The notes beneath the pieces are model-generated. The model searched no databases. It was given only the letters and a program-made list of their open reading frames with translations, and was not told where the DNA came from. Source: Gymnothorax reevesii (lineage: Eukaryota > Chordata > Actinopteri > Anguilliformes > Muraenidae). From it: 64,000 nt of DNA. Below, piece after piece: positions 35,385 through 46,333 of the stretch. The first letter of the stretch is position 1. The number at the start of each line of letters is the position of its first letter. The stretch covers positions 36,033,611 through 36,097,610 of the forward strand of contig CM056592.1 in NCBI GenBank assembly GCA_029721435.1, written 5' to 3'. The position numbers and the translations under genes were made by a program.

Positions 35385-37110
35385 CCTTGGCGATGTACTC
35401 CCGATGGAAATTGATGCACCTCGGGAGGCATCAGGAACAGGTTCCCCGATGTTCCGGGGAAGCTTTGGGAACGTCGCGAGCCATCTGGAACCTTCAGGAG
35501 GGATCGGGAGAGCTGCGAAAAATTTCAGTGCTTGCATTGAAATTTTTCCCGATGTGTTCCCCACGTTTTTTCAGGAAAACAGGCTGTGGGGGGCCTCGCT
35601 GAAGCTTTGCTGAGCCACGGGGAACTCTGGGGATGTTTCCCCGGAGCTTTGGTGAAATATTGTTTCCCCTGAAGCATCCCTGAAGCATCGGTGATGTCTA
35701 GCCGAAGTATCAGGGGAGCTTAGGGGATATTTGAATCTTTGGCGAAAGTTCGGCGACCTTTCGGTGACACATTCCTGATGTCGGGGTTGCATCCCCGAAT
35801 TTTCGCCGAAATTTCAGAGACGGTTGAAAAGTGCATTCTTCCCATGGTGCTGAATGGGTGGATTTTGCATTGGCACGCACTATATGTACTTTTCATATAA
35901 GTATATGCAAGAGAGAGAATGATGCTGAGCCCAAAATGTGCATATATTATAGCATAGCCAAACACAGTTATTTTATCAATGTTTTGTCCGGGCGCCAGGT
36001 CATCTGTTAGACCAAAATAAATTAGTTGTGTTCAGCTCCACTACAGCATCTTACGGAAAAACTCGCCAAAAGACCATGAGAAAGTAGGCTAAATAACTTG
36101 TATTGTACCAACAAAGAAAAAGGCACATCTGTTTGCTCAAATAATGACATTATTTACATTAGGAGAAAAAATGAACAGGTTAAGGGGGAAAAAAAAACAC
36201 ATTTATCCACGGAAAACGAATAACCCAAATTGCAGGCCCCAGCCTAGACACCTGCAAGAAAGCTAAATAATCTATGTATATCCAGCCACTCAATATAAAA
36301 AAAATAAATAAATAAAACATAGTTGATTAATTTCTAAAGGAAAAGATTGGGCCGCTGCAGTACAGATTATAACAACCAGATGCGCTTGCCAGACTCAAGT
36401 CGCGGTCAGTTAAATAAAGCAATGCCCGACTGCCTTCTCGCCATGAATAAACTTCAATTATATATCAAAATATATCAAAATCATATAAATAAAGGCTAGA
36501 GGGGTAACATGAGAGGGGGAAACAATGTTCAAAGTAGGGGCAGGAGTAAGTGGAGTGAATGCGAGTGATAAAAAAAAAGAAAGTTTTTATTCAGCGATAG
36601 TTTTTGTTCGGCGATCAGTTTTTGTGGTGCGATGAGTTACAGGGAGTGCACAGGGAGGTTAGAGGATTTTTCAGAAATAAAAAAAGTTGTTTCCCAAACC
36701 CTGCTTGGCGTCTTTCACTGGCTACCCATCCAAACTGTTCGATCATTGTAGAGGCTGGCTGCACCGTGTAGCTCGTTACGATATATACCTCCCTAGTAGC
36801 CCTGCCCCAAGGCACCTGGGATGGCTCGCAAGTACTCACCGAAGCATCCCCCAATCTACAGGGGAAGTTTCGGGGAAGCTTCGAGCATCGGGAGTTATCC
36901 CCGATGTTTCACGGGCGTTGTTCGGGGGACATTCCCCGAAGCTTCGTGACCATTGCTGAAGCATCAGTGAACGTTCACCGGACCATCCCCGATACTTAAT
37001 AGGTGCAATTTCTAAAAGGACCACTCAGCTTTTTTGGGCAAAAACATCGGGATCCATCGGGAAAAAATGTGTCTATTTCCACATCGCCGATGATTATTCC
37101 CCAGTGGGAC
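35385..37110. repeat. 1.7-kb element with CCCCGAAGC-type motif arrays
   Basis: Two GC-rich blocks, 35385-35830 and 36830-37110, consist of many variants of a small palindromic motif: CCCCGATGTTCCGGGG, TTCCCCGAAGCTTCG, GAAGCATCCC, CATCGGTGATG and similar. They flank an AT-rich ~1-kb interior without a long open frame. The outer edges are roughly inverse (GGCGATGTACTCCCGATGG against the inverse of the CATCGGGATCCATCGGG region near 37047-37063). This could be a DNA transposon with subterminal binding-site arrays or an unusual satellite-like repeat. I do not recognise the family. Confidence 0.5.
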
Positions 37111-38004
37111 CGAGGCACAAAAGAGGGGCAGATCATTGGAATCTGTGGAGTCTCTGGTCTCATTTTAACTCGTTTGTGCAGCTGGCATAAAGCAGGAGAG
37201 CGACAGCATCGGAATCGTGGCGAGTGGGTTGACTAGGAGGCGCTGTAGGGATTTTAGTGTTTGGTAATTCATTTCGTTGGTGCCGAAAAAATAGCATATA
37301 AAAAAAAATAGCTTAGCATGTAAAAATAGCTTACATATTCTTGTAGCTGAGGTTCGTCTGTTTCATTCCATGTGCAGCGTGACTATATTGTCACATGGGT
37401 AATGCTTCTTTTTTGCCGTTTCTTCTGGTGTGTTCTCATTGGGGGACTCCGGGGTTTAAAGGGTTAAAAGCGGTTTCATGTTTTCATGGTCTCCTAACTC
37501 TTCATTTTTTTGATTGTCCCCCACTTTCATATCTCCTTCTCAGTTCTTTTCAGAGACTTCTGTTAACTTCCAGAAGGCCTCATGCTCCCAGAATTTGGAG
37601 GCTAAAGCCTCCAAACTTCTTATGCAGGGTCTCGCTGCCCCAAAGCACGAACGCTGATGTTTCTCTGTTCCCCCTTTTGCCTTTTCTTGGCATCACTCCC
37701 TCCTCCACTGAACTCTATTCATCTACTATGTCTTGCAACTTTCCAGTAGGATCATTCAAACTCATCTCACTTTTCATACTTTCCCAAAGGATGGATGTTG
37801 TTATTCGTGCCCCGCCATACACCCGCAGACACAGATCCTAATGGACAGTCTTTGATCTGTTTGTCATAGAGTTCGATTTTGGGTTGTTGGAGCCGGAGGG
37901 AGAGGATCACATTTTTAATGGAGAAGCCCTGCCCCCTTTCTTGATTTGATGTGTTATTCCACCGTTTGCGGGTGCGTCACTAGAACAGAGAATTGGGGAG
38001 ACAC
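37111..38004. other. Non-coding, nothing firm
   Basis: The 148-residue open frame at 37395-37841 has neither splice context nor a domain and looks fortuitous. Confidence 0.3.
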
Positions 38005-38695
38005 AGACAGGTCCCTTTATGACAAGAATTAGTTCTGGCTAGTTCTCAATCATTTTCCTTTATTGGCGCGTTTTCCAATTATCGTAACTGGCAACTGAAG
38101 ACACGGTTTCTCTCCATATGCGATCTAACAGCGATGAAATCATGGGCTAAATTCAGAACAGAAAAACTATTTATGTACTAATAGGCCAATGCTTCGCATT
38201 GATTGAACTGATCCGTGTTCCAATGAAATATCGCCTCTCATTCTCGGTATTGCGTGGGTTGAGAAAAAAAAAAAGTGGCACTCGGCTGTTAAATAGGCTA
38301 TAAAAAGCGTGCGGCTCAAGCTATTTGCGCAGGTCTGCAATTTTGAATAAAGTAGATTTAAATACGCGTCCAGATGAATGATTGTAGTCTTACCTAATCG
38401 GGGAGAACAAGCCGCACCTGTTAACTGGGAGTGCTCTCGGGATGAACCTTCAGTTAATCATGAAAATGACTTAGAACAGTTCAGGACTAATAATTGTATT
38501 AAACGGATGTTTTGCGCAACCCAATTCTCAGTTCTTGCTCCGCAACTGTACTGAATTTAGCCCATGATCTAATCGCTGTTAGATCGCATATGGATAGAAA
38601 CAGTGTCTTCAGTTGCCAATTGGAAAACGTTTCAATAAATGAAAATGATTGAGAACTAGCCAGGACTAATTCTTGTCATAAAGGGATGTGTCTGT
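38005..38695. mobile_element. 690-bp element with ~145-bp inverted ends
   Basis: Left CCCTTTATGACAAGAATTAG to CATGGGCTAAATTCAG is inverted on the right as CTGAATTTAGCCCATGATCT to CTAATTCTTGTCATAAAGGG. Other paired words are TGGCAACTGAAGACAC and CCATATGCGATCTAACAGCG. An extra partial end (GAAAATGACTTAGAACAGTT, about 38461-38480) lies inside. No transposase frame. Confidence 0.85.
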
Positions 38696-40335
38696 AATAT
38701 TACATGTTCATTGATGAAACACAATACTCTTTTCCTGATTTGTGGGTACTTCATCCAACATGGCTACTGAACTGTCTGTTGTAGAGATTTTGAGGTGCAG
38801 TTGTCAGATCCAGGAGAGGGTGACGAGGTAATTTGAGACCTCAGTATTATAAGGTTCTATCACGCATATGTTTCTGGGGCAGATTAGCAATGGTCACAAA
38901 TTGATGAAGCCTCGCTCCCTATCTGGATGGGCTGATATTTCATCCCTCATTACTACTGAACTGATTGTTGCCAGAAGTTTCAGTTTGTGTGTTTGGATTC
39001 GGTCGCTAACTAATTGTTTGTTGAAAGGTGTTGGTTTGGTTGCTAGTCCTCAGACCTTCATCCACTGTTTCTGAAAAACTAAATGCAAAATGTATTAGAT
39101 ATGAGAACTTCATAAATTTTACATCAGTAACAATCAATGATTATCAAAATAAACCAGTCATGCGAAGACTAAGGCCCAGAAGTGCGCAGCTGACACGTTC
39201 AGTTTGGGAAGGAAAAGTAACTATGCAATTTCCTTGACATGTCAGCGTAAAAGTTCAACTTGTTGAAGGGGAGTTTCACTTTTTTGGAACTCAGGAACCC
39301 TTTACCTAGTTTGTCAATGATCTGATATAACCATCTTTATCAAAAAGTTGAAGAAAGGTCCAGTAATCAGAGCAGAGTCACAGCTGCTGCTGCTAACTCA
39401 AACTTCTGGCCATGGAGGGAATGGGGCGTCTAAACATTTGAAAGTACAAAAAACTGTTTTTGCAGACGGAAACTCAATGAAAAGTCACCGGTCAACATTG
39501 ATGTTCCTAGATAAAATAAGTCAGAAAGTACGTTTCCTATCAGATTTTTTTCAGCAAATCAGTAAAACCATTGCATCCCTGTCTATACTCATGGATTTGT
39601 CCATGTTGGGGATCGGCTGCTCAATTTTCTTTCAGGACTTTGCGGTTTGACACCAGCAGTTACAAATTTTGCTCAGGGAATAGGTTTGAATCAAAAGGTG
39701 AATTGAGACTTTCCATGATCGTGGTTGCAGCGCATCAAAAAGTTGTTTGAAAAAAATTTCAAACGGCTGATCAAAAGAAAGTCATCAATAAGCATAAATT
39801 ACACAACGGATACAGCGACTGCTCAGTGAGTTTCCCATCTTCAAAGACTCAAGTTGTATTTGCTTTAGAGCGCATGTCTACATACCCCATTCTCTCCATT
39901 GCCAGCCATTCAAGTCATTTGCAGCTTTGCCGCTGGTCTGATTGGATCGTTCATCATTTTTTATAAAGATGATTATATGTGAACATTGACAACCTAAAAA
40001 AGGACAAGGTTTAAGAAAACCCTTGTACTTGAGAAATATTGAAATCACCTCAGCATCCTTGTCGTGGCAAATAACAATCCACAGGACTGGAAATGCAGGA
40101 GTGCAATGCAGACACAGAATGACTGCTGGGTAAGACAGGTGCCAATGAGGAATACAAGATGGCAAAAAGAGCAGGACTGACGCGCCATCCCTTGGGAAGG
40201 ACCTGTTGATTTGAGAACACTGGTTTGGGAAGGAAACAGACTGACACGGAGGAGCTCGCAGCCAGAGGTGTTGAGAAAGGCCGGGAGCGAGGGATGTGAC
40301 TGAGAACCTTTAGAGGAATGCTCCGACAGCAGACA
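38696..40335. other. Non-coding, nothing firm
   Basis: No exon supported. The frame 39348-39650 has no recognisable features. Confidence 0.3.
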
Positions 40336-40452
40336 GGCGAGAGAGAGAGAGAGCGAGAGAGAGAGAGAGGGAGGGAGGAGGGAGAGAGGGAGAGGGGGGG
40401 AGCGAGGGAGAGAGGGAGGGAGGGAGGGAGAGAGGGAGGGAGGCGAGGGGAG
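40336..40452. repeat. (GA)n/(GGGA)n purine tract
   Basis: About 115 bases of almost pure purine on the plus strand. Long frames on both strands across it are compositional. Confidence 0.95.
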
Positions 40453-41198
40453 AGTTGCAGGATAAATCCTTACAACGTAATGATTAGGGCTCACAAGCCT
40501 GTCCTATGATCTGGAGCGAGTGACCCTGTGGGATTACATCTCGGCAGGATAAAGGAAGAGGGGGCAACAAACAGGGAAAATCTGCAACAGGCAGTAAGGA
40601 ACAGCAGAATCATACTTAGCCTGAGAAACAAGAACATTTGTGCTGCGAGAAAATCTGCAACTGCAAGCTGACCTTCAGTTCCAGTTCCTGGGCCAAGAGC
40701 ACCGGCACCGTCAGCGTCAGCTCCAACGCGAGGATCGGGGACAGAGCACCTTTTGGACTGTGGGATGGAAGGACGTCGCCCTCACGCACAGAAAGCAGGA
40801 GCTGCGAGAACTGGACAGCAGGAAGGAGAACTTCTCCAACAGGCAGTTTGAATTCTGAGCAGAAATTAAGGGACGAAGGTGAAGATAGCGACAGACGCAG
40901 GACCCGTTGGAGTACATGTTCATTATTGAAAGGTGGACAAGGAGATGATGAAGGGCTGTGAGTCTCGAGGATTGTTTGTCGGTCCAAGCAGTTCCTGATT
41001 TTTTCCTCCTCCCGCACGTTTTTCTCTCTCATTTCCTGCCACTTTGACTCGACTCTCTTTACTTTACTTCGTTTTCCCCTCCTCGCCGGTTTGGCAGCAC
41101 GTTTGAAGTAACAGGCGGCTGATGGTTACTGATTAAACAGCTGATCGGAGGTGAAAGGCTGATCGAGACCTTGTTAGGAGCAGAATTCCGGCACACAG

Positions 41199-41199
<1 letters not shown>
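40453..41199. other. GC-richer stretch, possible 5' region of a gene
   Basis: More GC and CpG than its surroundings. Overlapping frames run in both orientations (40616-41032 minus, 40638-40961 plus) and neither is recognisable. It could be 5' UTR or promoter-proximal sequence for the candidate exon at 41885, but no TATA box or clear start site is visible. Confidence 0.25.
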
Positions 41200-41256
<57 letters not shown>

Positions 41257-41260
41257 ACAC
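41200..41260. repeat. (TC)n(AC)n compound microsatellite
   Basis: About ten CT units, then about twenty CA units. Confidence 0.95.
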
Positions 41261-41457
41261 GCTCATGGTCTCATACACAAACACACACATAAACATTGCC
41301 CCTCTCCTCTGCTCTCCTGTTACACGCACAAACACGCACACACACGCTCACACACTCAGACACGCACACCCTCATAGTGTCATACAGAAACACACACATA
41401 AACAATGCTCCTCTACTCTACTCTCTTGTGACAGACACACACACACACGCACACAGA
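41261..41457. repeat. Tandem duplication, unit about 120 bp
   Basis: CTCATGGTCTCATACACAAA recurs as CTCATAGTGTCATACAGAAA, each followed by CACACACATAAACA and CTCTCCTGTTAC or CTCTCTTGTGAC, then CA-rich spacers. Confidence 0.8.
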
Positions 41458-41884
41458 TGCTGGCTGCTTGTCATCGCTCAGCTGAGATCCCCAAACGCAC
41501 TCGCACCTTTCCCAGACGGATTTCTCAACTTTAATTCCTGAGCAGTTTCAGGAGGCTGTCAGACGCAGGGAAAGCTGCGGACTGCGTGATTCTGCCTGTC
41601 CTCCATTAACTCTCGTGATCCCGCGGATTCGCTACCTGCCTCTGCCTCTCTCCGTCATCCCTCCTCATCTGTCCGTCCCTATTCCCGTCTTCCCACTGTC
41701 ACCGACACTCCTCCCTCCAAAAAAGAGATGTGACCTTCCGTCAAAGTCCTAAAAAGGCATGCCGTCGCGGCCGGGTCCGCCGTCGATGCTGAAATAGACT
41801 CTAACAAGTGCCGAGGGGAGAGAATAGGGGCGGAACAGGGAGGAGAAGAGGAAAGAGGGAACTCCTGAAGCCGAAAAAGGAGGA
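41458..41884. other. Possible 5' UTR
   Basis: CpG-containing, pyrimidine-rich then purine-rich sequence upstream of the candidate ATG at 41885. A short upstream frame starts at 41760 (MPSRPGPPSMLK, then stop). It resembles a 5' leader in composition only. Confidence 0.25.
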
Positions 41885-41928
41885 ATGAGCTGCGGGGAGC
41901 CGGGGCTGGATGTGGATTGCCAACACAG
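41885..41928 (+). CDS. Candidate first coding exon (speculative)
   Basis: ATG at 41885-41887 is followed by 13 codons and two bases up to a splice donor CACAG|GTAATG at 41928/41929. The peptide is MSCGEPGLDVDCQH plus a split codon. It sits at the right edge of a CpG-containing, purine-rich block that ends abruptly where AT-rich DNA resumes, as expected for a first exon. I do not recognise the N-terminus, no downstream exon is identified in the next 22 kb, and a chance ATG-donor pair is quite possible. Confidence 0.2.
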
Positions 41929-43145
41929 GTAATGAATTACCCTCAATCTCTCTCAATTCAGCGCTCGCCCGTGGTCAAACAGGTGCGCTCACTGTGACAG
42001 CCTATTTGTGGTTTTTCATGCTACGGGGCAGCAGGGGGATGTCCATTTGATAAATCATACCTCCTATACTATGGAATAAGTGTGGAATATGTATTATTAG
42101 AAGTAAAACCAAGAGTTTCATCCTGGCATTCAGGATTTTATATGCAGCACTGGGACTGAGGAGCAGGACTATAGCTAAGAGTTGTTTAACAGGTGGTAAC
42201 ACTCGTGTTTTGTTAGACTTCTATTTGCGAGTAAAAGCATGCTTTAAATCAGTACCTTTACAGGAGGCTTGAAATGTACGGGGGATTGAGGTATAATATC
42301 GCTGGAGAAGTGCAAAGGACAAAGAAGACTATTTTATAATTAAGGTCACATTTTCTATGCTCTTTCAACCATCCAAGAACAGAGCGCATGCGAATAGTTG
42401 TCAGAGAACTCAACTGCAGTGATATTTAAAGTTGAATATGTCGCAGACTGTGATTTTACCTCAGTTCCTGTTGTAGTGTGTAACAACATTAAGTGCTCAA
42501 TGTACAACCATGCATACCTCGATCACTACAAAAAGAGTATGGCCGTCCTCTCCATGCGTTGTCACAGCTTCGAATGCAAGCTTTCGGAAAGCTCATTTTA
42601 TTAAGTAAATAAATAAATAACTGTTGAATAAATGAATGCATAACAATTTAGTGGAAACCCCACCAATCCTTGCTCAGCTCTTTCAGTAATTTTGCATTGA
42701 ACACACCGTTGTGCTCCTCTGATGGAGAAACAATCTACCTATAGAGTTTGGCTCCAGGGAGGGTTGAAAAGTGAATCGGCAACTGAATTGAGGGGATCAG
42801 ATGAGTCTCTGCCATACCTGACTTGTTGTTGGCCGCATTTAAATTGGAGCACGGTGTTCGTTTGGCAGAATTCCACCCATTTCCTGCCTCACGAGCAGAG
42901 AGGGGCACTTTTTGCGCTCAGAGGAGGTGCTATGATGGATGGGACTCACCATTCTAATCATGGGGGTGTATCTCTCATTTACCTGTGTTCTGGGACAGGC
43001 TGGTGGGGCACAGATTGTCTGATCTCTTCATTTGGCTATTTGGCTCCGAAACGGGACAGCACTTAGCCTCCTGTTCCTCTGTCCAGCCATTTTAAAGGAC
43101 CCTTTGGATTTGGTCTCCCTCTGCTCTTGCTATTTTGAGGTTGTT
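41929..43145. other. Non-coding, nothing clear
   Basis: If the candidate exon is real, this is its intron. No repeats or exons supported. Confidence 0.3.
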
Positions 43146-43258
43146 AACCCTTAGAGCGCTAATTACAGCTATTGATGCTCAACGCTGTAAGATATCGAAA
43201 TCAAAGCTGTTGAAAACCTGTTATGTAGCAACTTATGGCTCCCAGCGGGAGCTCTTTT

Positions 43259-43752
43259 TTTTTTTCTTTTTTGTAAATTTGGCATCTCCAATCCCTCCCG
43301 AATCTGGAATGCCCAATTGGTGAACTATGTACAAAGCTTGCTCGTATGCGACCCCTTGCTGCCAACTCAGGATAGTGAAGACCGTTCACGGCTCTCCTCC
43401 GAAGCACGTGCCCGTCAGCCACTGCTTCTTATACACTCATTGGTTGAATCTTCGCAAGTTCAGAGCGAGGGCGGAGGATACCCGGACATGAACAGACTTT
43501 GAATCTTCCTGATGAGCGCCTGTCTGGCCAACAGGAGGCGCTTGAGCAACGAACAAAGCTGTTTATTTATTTTCCCTTACCAGGCAGTCCCTTCCCAATT
43601 TGAATCCCTGTAGCGCGATGGCCAATTGTGCGCTACGCTGAAAAAGCTGCCGACCGCTGTCGGCTGGTACGACCGCGGCTCGAACCCGCAATGTTATAGT
43701 CACTTCTGCACTGCAACACGGCGCCTTAACCGAGTGAGCTATCCGGCAGCTT
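43259..43752 (-). mobile_element. ~490-bp tRNA-derived SINE, minus strand
   Basis: Flanked by a perfect 14-bp target duplication GCGGGAGCTCTTTT (43245-43258, 43753-43766). On the minus strand it starts with a tRNA-like head: an A-box-like GATAGCTCACTCGG and a B-box-like GCGGGTTCGAGCC. A ~380-bp unrelated body follows, and an A-rich tail next to the left duplication. The second copy at 51271-51762 shares head, body and tail. It is a Pol III-type retroposon mobilised by a LINE, with no protein. Confidence 0.9.
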
Positions 43753-43848
43753 GCGGGAGCTCTTTTAAACAAGTTGCCACATAATAGGTTTTCAGCAGCA
43801 CAAGATAACTAAATTTGAATTTTTAAAAAGTTCATTTCAGCGCTCTAA

Positions 43849-44880
43849 AGCCGCTTTCACATAGCACGCGCTCAGCGCAGATCTCGGCCGCCGCAGCCAT
43901 TCATTGTCTATGTGATCGCAGGGCGCGAGGGCGCACCGTTCTGTGCCGAGGAGGGCGCAGCGAGAGGCTGGCACCGCCGCTGGACAGGGCACTGACGCTG
44001 GATAGGGCGCTGCGCCCAAGTTGAAAATATTGAACTTGGGCGCAGCGCCCACCCCGGCGCGTCCAATAGGAGAGAATATTGGAATCGGAAAAGAATTAGA
44101 AAGGCAGAGCAAAAATGAAGGAGAGCATCATTGTGGCGGTCTTTCTGCATGCAGATTTGTGGGACACGAAACTCAACATCTACCGGGATCTCGCTAAAAA
44201 AGCCCAGGCATGAAGAGAGATATCCCACAATTTGGGAATACCAGGTGTGTTTAAAAACTGGCTGAGATATCGTTAGCAAAGCATAATTACCTCCTCGGGC
44301 CGTCCACACTGAGAAAGATAACTCGCACGACTCACCTCACTTCTTATGTAAATGCTGATTAGTTCACATTGGCTGTACTTTCTCTTCAGCGAACCCATTT
44401 TTGCTTCGTTGACATTGGCCTAGCTTCACGGCTGCTATTCAGCAAATACATCTGGAGAGTTAACTTAATACAAGGTATCCTTATGGAATTATATACAACG
44501 TTATGTAATGAGTTTCTCTGCAATGTCATCTGCCATGTTGAATGAACATGACATGGTGAAGTGAAGCCCTATAAATTCCGACGGATTTGATGGGCGGTCA
44601 ATTTTTCCATCGTTTATAAAATTGCTCTGAAAGTGATCACAGCGATATTGTTTGCCATTATCGTTGTCATTATAGTTGTGGTGTGGACTTCGCCATCTAT
44701 GTGAGTTGGAGCGATTTTTAAAGCTATATCTATATTGTTATCGTTGTAGTTATCTTTCTTGATAGCAAACAGCGCCACATGCGTGCACAACGCGCATGCG
44801 TGCGCCCTATGCGGCGCCCACTCTGAAAACCGCTCAACACAGTCTGCGCCGTCCAAACCGCGTGCTATGTGAAAACGGCT
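43849..44880 (+). mobile_element. PIF/Harbinger-like element with TAA duplication
   Basis: Ends AGCCGCTTTCACATAGCACG and CGTGCTATGTGAAAACGGCT are inverse. They are flanked by TAA at 43846-43848 and 44881-44883, the 3-bp duplication typical of PIF/Harbinger. GC-rich CGCGC-type subterminal sequence resembles that of the MITE at 21574-21681. Inside is a broken MADF-like reading frame (44115-44276). No DDE transposase remains, so it is non-autonomous. Confidence 0.8.
44115..44276 (+). pseudogene. Remnant MADF/Myb-like protein of a Harbinger element
   Basis: From ATG at 44115 the frame reads through LWDTKLNIYRDLAKKAQ, then a TGA at 44211-44213, then REISHNLGIPGVFKNWLRYR and TAG. The order (Leu-Trp-Asp, a Tyr-Arg pair, a Lys-Lys-Ala run, a lost Trp position, Ile-Ser, Gly-Ile-Pro, Trp-Leu-Arg) fits a MADF (Myb/SANT-like) DNA-binding domain, the accessory protein of PIF/Harbinger transposons. 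The TGA sits where MADF domains usually carry a conserved Trp, consistent with one point change. It is short and lacks the rest of the protein. Confidence 0.6.
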
Positions 44881-44888
44881 TAAGGGTT

Positions 44889-46198
44889 GAGGTCACCCAG
44901 GAAATACGCCTGGCGGTCCAAATATTGAAGTTCGCCGATGGAAGTATGGGAATGATGCAAATGAGTAGGACAGGTTTGGAAGGGTTCAAATGCATGACAT
45001 CCTTCCTGTTTGTTGGTGGCATATTCACAAGACAAGGAAACAAAAGCATTGATCTCATTATGCCGGCTTCCCACTTCCAGAACTGGTCCATCACACAGCA
45101 GGACGCGGAAGCCATCCGACCCAGGGAGTGAACAGTCTCCGTCTTTTCTATTTTCAGTTATTTACCCTCGTGGGGGAGAGTGCACATTTAGTGCTCGCAA
45201 CTGGGCATGACTGAGCTGGTCTCTGCCTTCTGTTATCGGTCTTTCTGATTGGACAAAAAGAGCTGGACATGTGGGCAGGAGGTGTATGGGCGTGTGTGCG
45301 GACGTATTAGTAAGTGAGTGTGTGTGGGTGGGTCGAGGTCTGGAGAGCCAAGCGTTAAAGCCCTGACACAGGCCAGCAGGGCCTCGGGCGGGGGAACATC
45401 GGACAGGAATAAATAAAGTCGGCAATCACAGAGAAATTTCTAAGCAGATGCTGCTTTAATCCCCTGACAAAGATGGCCGAGATTCTCTCTGAGCCGCACA
45501 CTCCCCGTTGATGACCAAGAGCACTCTAGGGCCAGCAGTTGGGTTTGGTGTCTTCGTTTGTTGTCGTTCTGTGGATGTAGGCCCGTGTGCCAGTTGGAAG
45601 GAGAACCCGAAAAACCACATCTCCTGGCTCCACCATATACTGGAGAAGAGATGAGGAGATGACAGAAGTAGAAGCATTATGAGAAGCATTATGAGAAGTC
45701 GAGTGTTCTCACATCTTGATAGTTGATGAGGCAAACTGAATTCACTTTTTTTCTCGCTGATATTTCGGTGAGGAGAATTCTGTTCTCCCTGGTGACGCTG
45801 AAAGGCCAAGCCTGACATGTAAATACTGACTCAGGTGGGAGCGGTGACTTTTCTGTCTCATTGAAACATGAGCCTCAACATCGTAGATCAATGCTTTCCC
45901 GCCTCTCTACAGGAGGGAGTTCGGTCATTAATTGAAGTGAAGCGGCAGGGCTACTGTCGGACTGATACTCCCCTCGGCGCAGGGAGAATGGCTAATGGAC
46001 AATACATGCACTTTCAGAGACACTAATCTTTCAATATAGTCGGCCAAAATGTGATGCCAGAAGGGGAGGGGGGATTTTTTTGCGCTCAAATGTGATCGCA
46101 ACATATCATAAATGTTAAAAACCTCTGACGTCACATGTAACTTAATGCTTGGCCGACTCTGACATTCACTGGCCATCTCTCAGAGACGTACACCTGGG
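44889..46198. other. Non-coding, nothing firm
   Basis: The open frame ending at 45131 runs out of the Harbinger element and lacks an acceptor with a pyrimidine tract. No other features. Confidence 0.3.
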
Positions 46199-46333
46199 GC
46201 TGGTGTGGGTGCAGCTTTCAATGCAACCAAGCACTTACACACCTGATATTACTAATCAAGACTCTTGGGGTTGATTAGTGGTGTCAGGTGTGTAAGTGCT
46301 TTGTTGGAATGAAAACCTGCGCCCACACCGGCT
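46199..46333. mobile_element. 135-bp hairpin MITE
   Basis: Left GCTGGTGTGGGTGCAG and AAGCACTTACACACCTGATA pair with CAGGTGTGTAAGTGCTT and CTGCGCCCACACCGGC on the right. Nearly the whole unit folds back on itself. Confidence 0.85.

Larger units (their letters stand above)
43146..44888. mobile_element. Palindromic MITE family A, split by two insertions
   Basis: The left end AACCCTTAGAGCGCT (43146) and the right end pieces CAGCGCTCTAA (about 43838-43848) plus AGGGTT (44883-44888) restore the family A termini. A SINE sits at its palindromic centre (43259-43752) and a Harbinger-like element sits within its right terminal repeat (43849-44880). Without the insertions the MITE would be about 205 bp, equal to the copy at 17446-17651. 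Confidence 0.85.

Noticed and set aside
35385..37110. CRISPR-like array from recurring CCCCGAAGC words
   Set aside because: Units are variable, unevenly spaced and palindromic, the spacers are not unique, and the genome is eukaryotic.
37395..37841. 148-codon plus-strand frame
   Set aside because: No splice context, no domain, AT-rich flanks; length alone is not enough in 64 kb.
40616..41032. 138-codon minus and 107-codon plus frames in the GC-richer block
   Set aside because: They overlap on opposite strands and neither peptide is recognisable; probably leader or promoter sequence.
44796..45131. 111-codon plus-strand frame
   Set aside because: It starts inside the Harbinger end and lacks a plausible acceptor.
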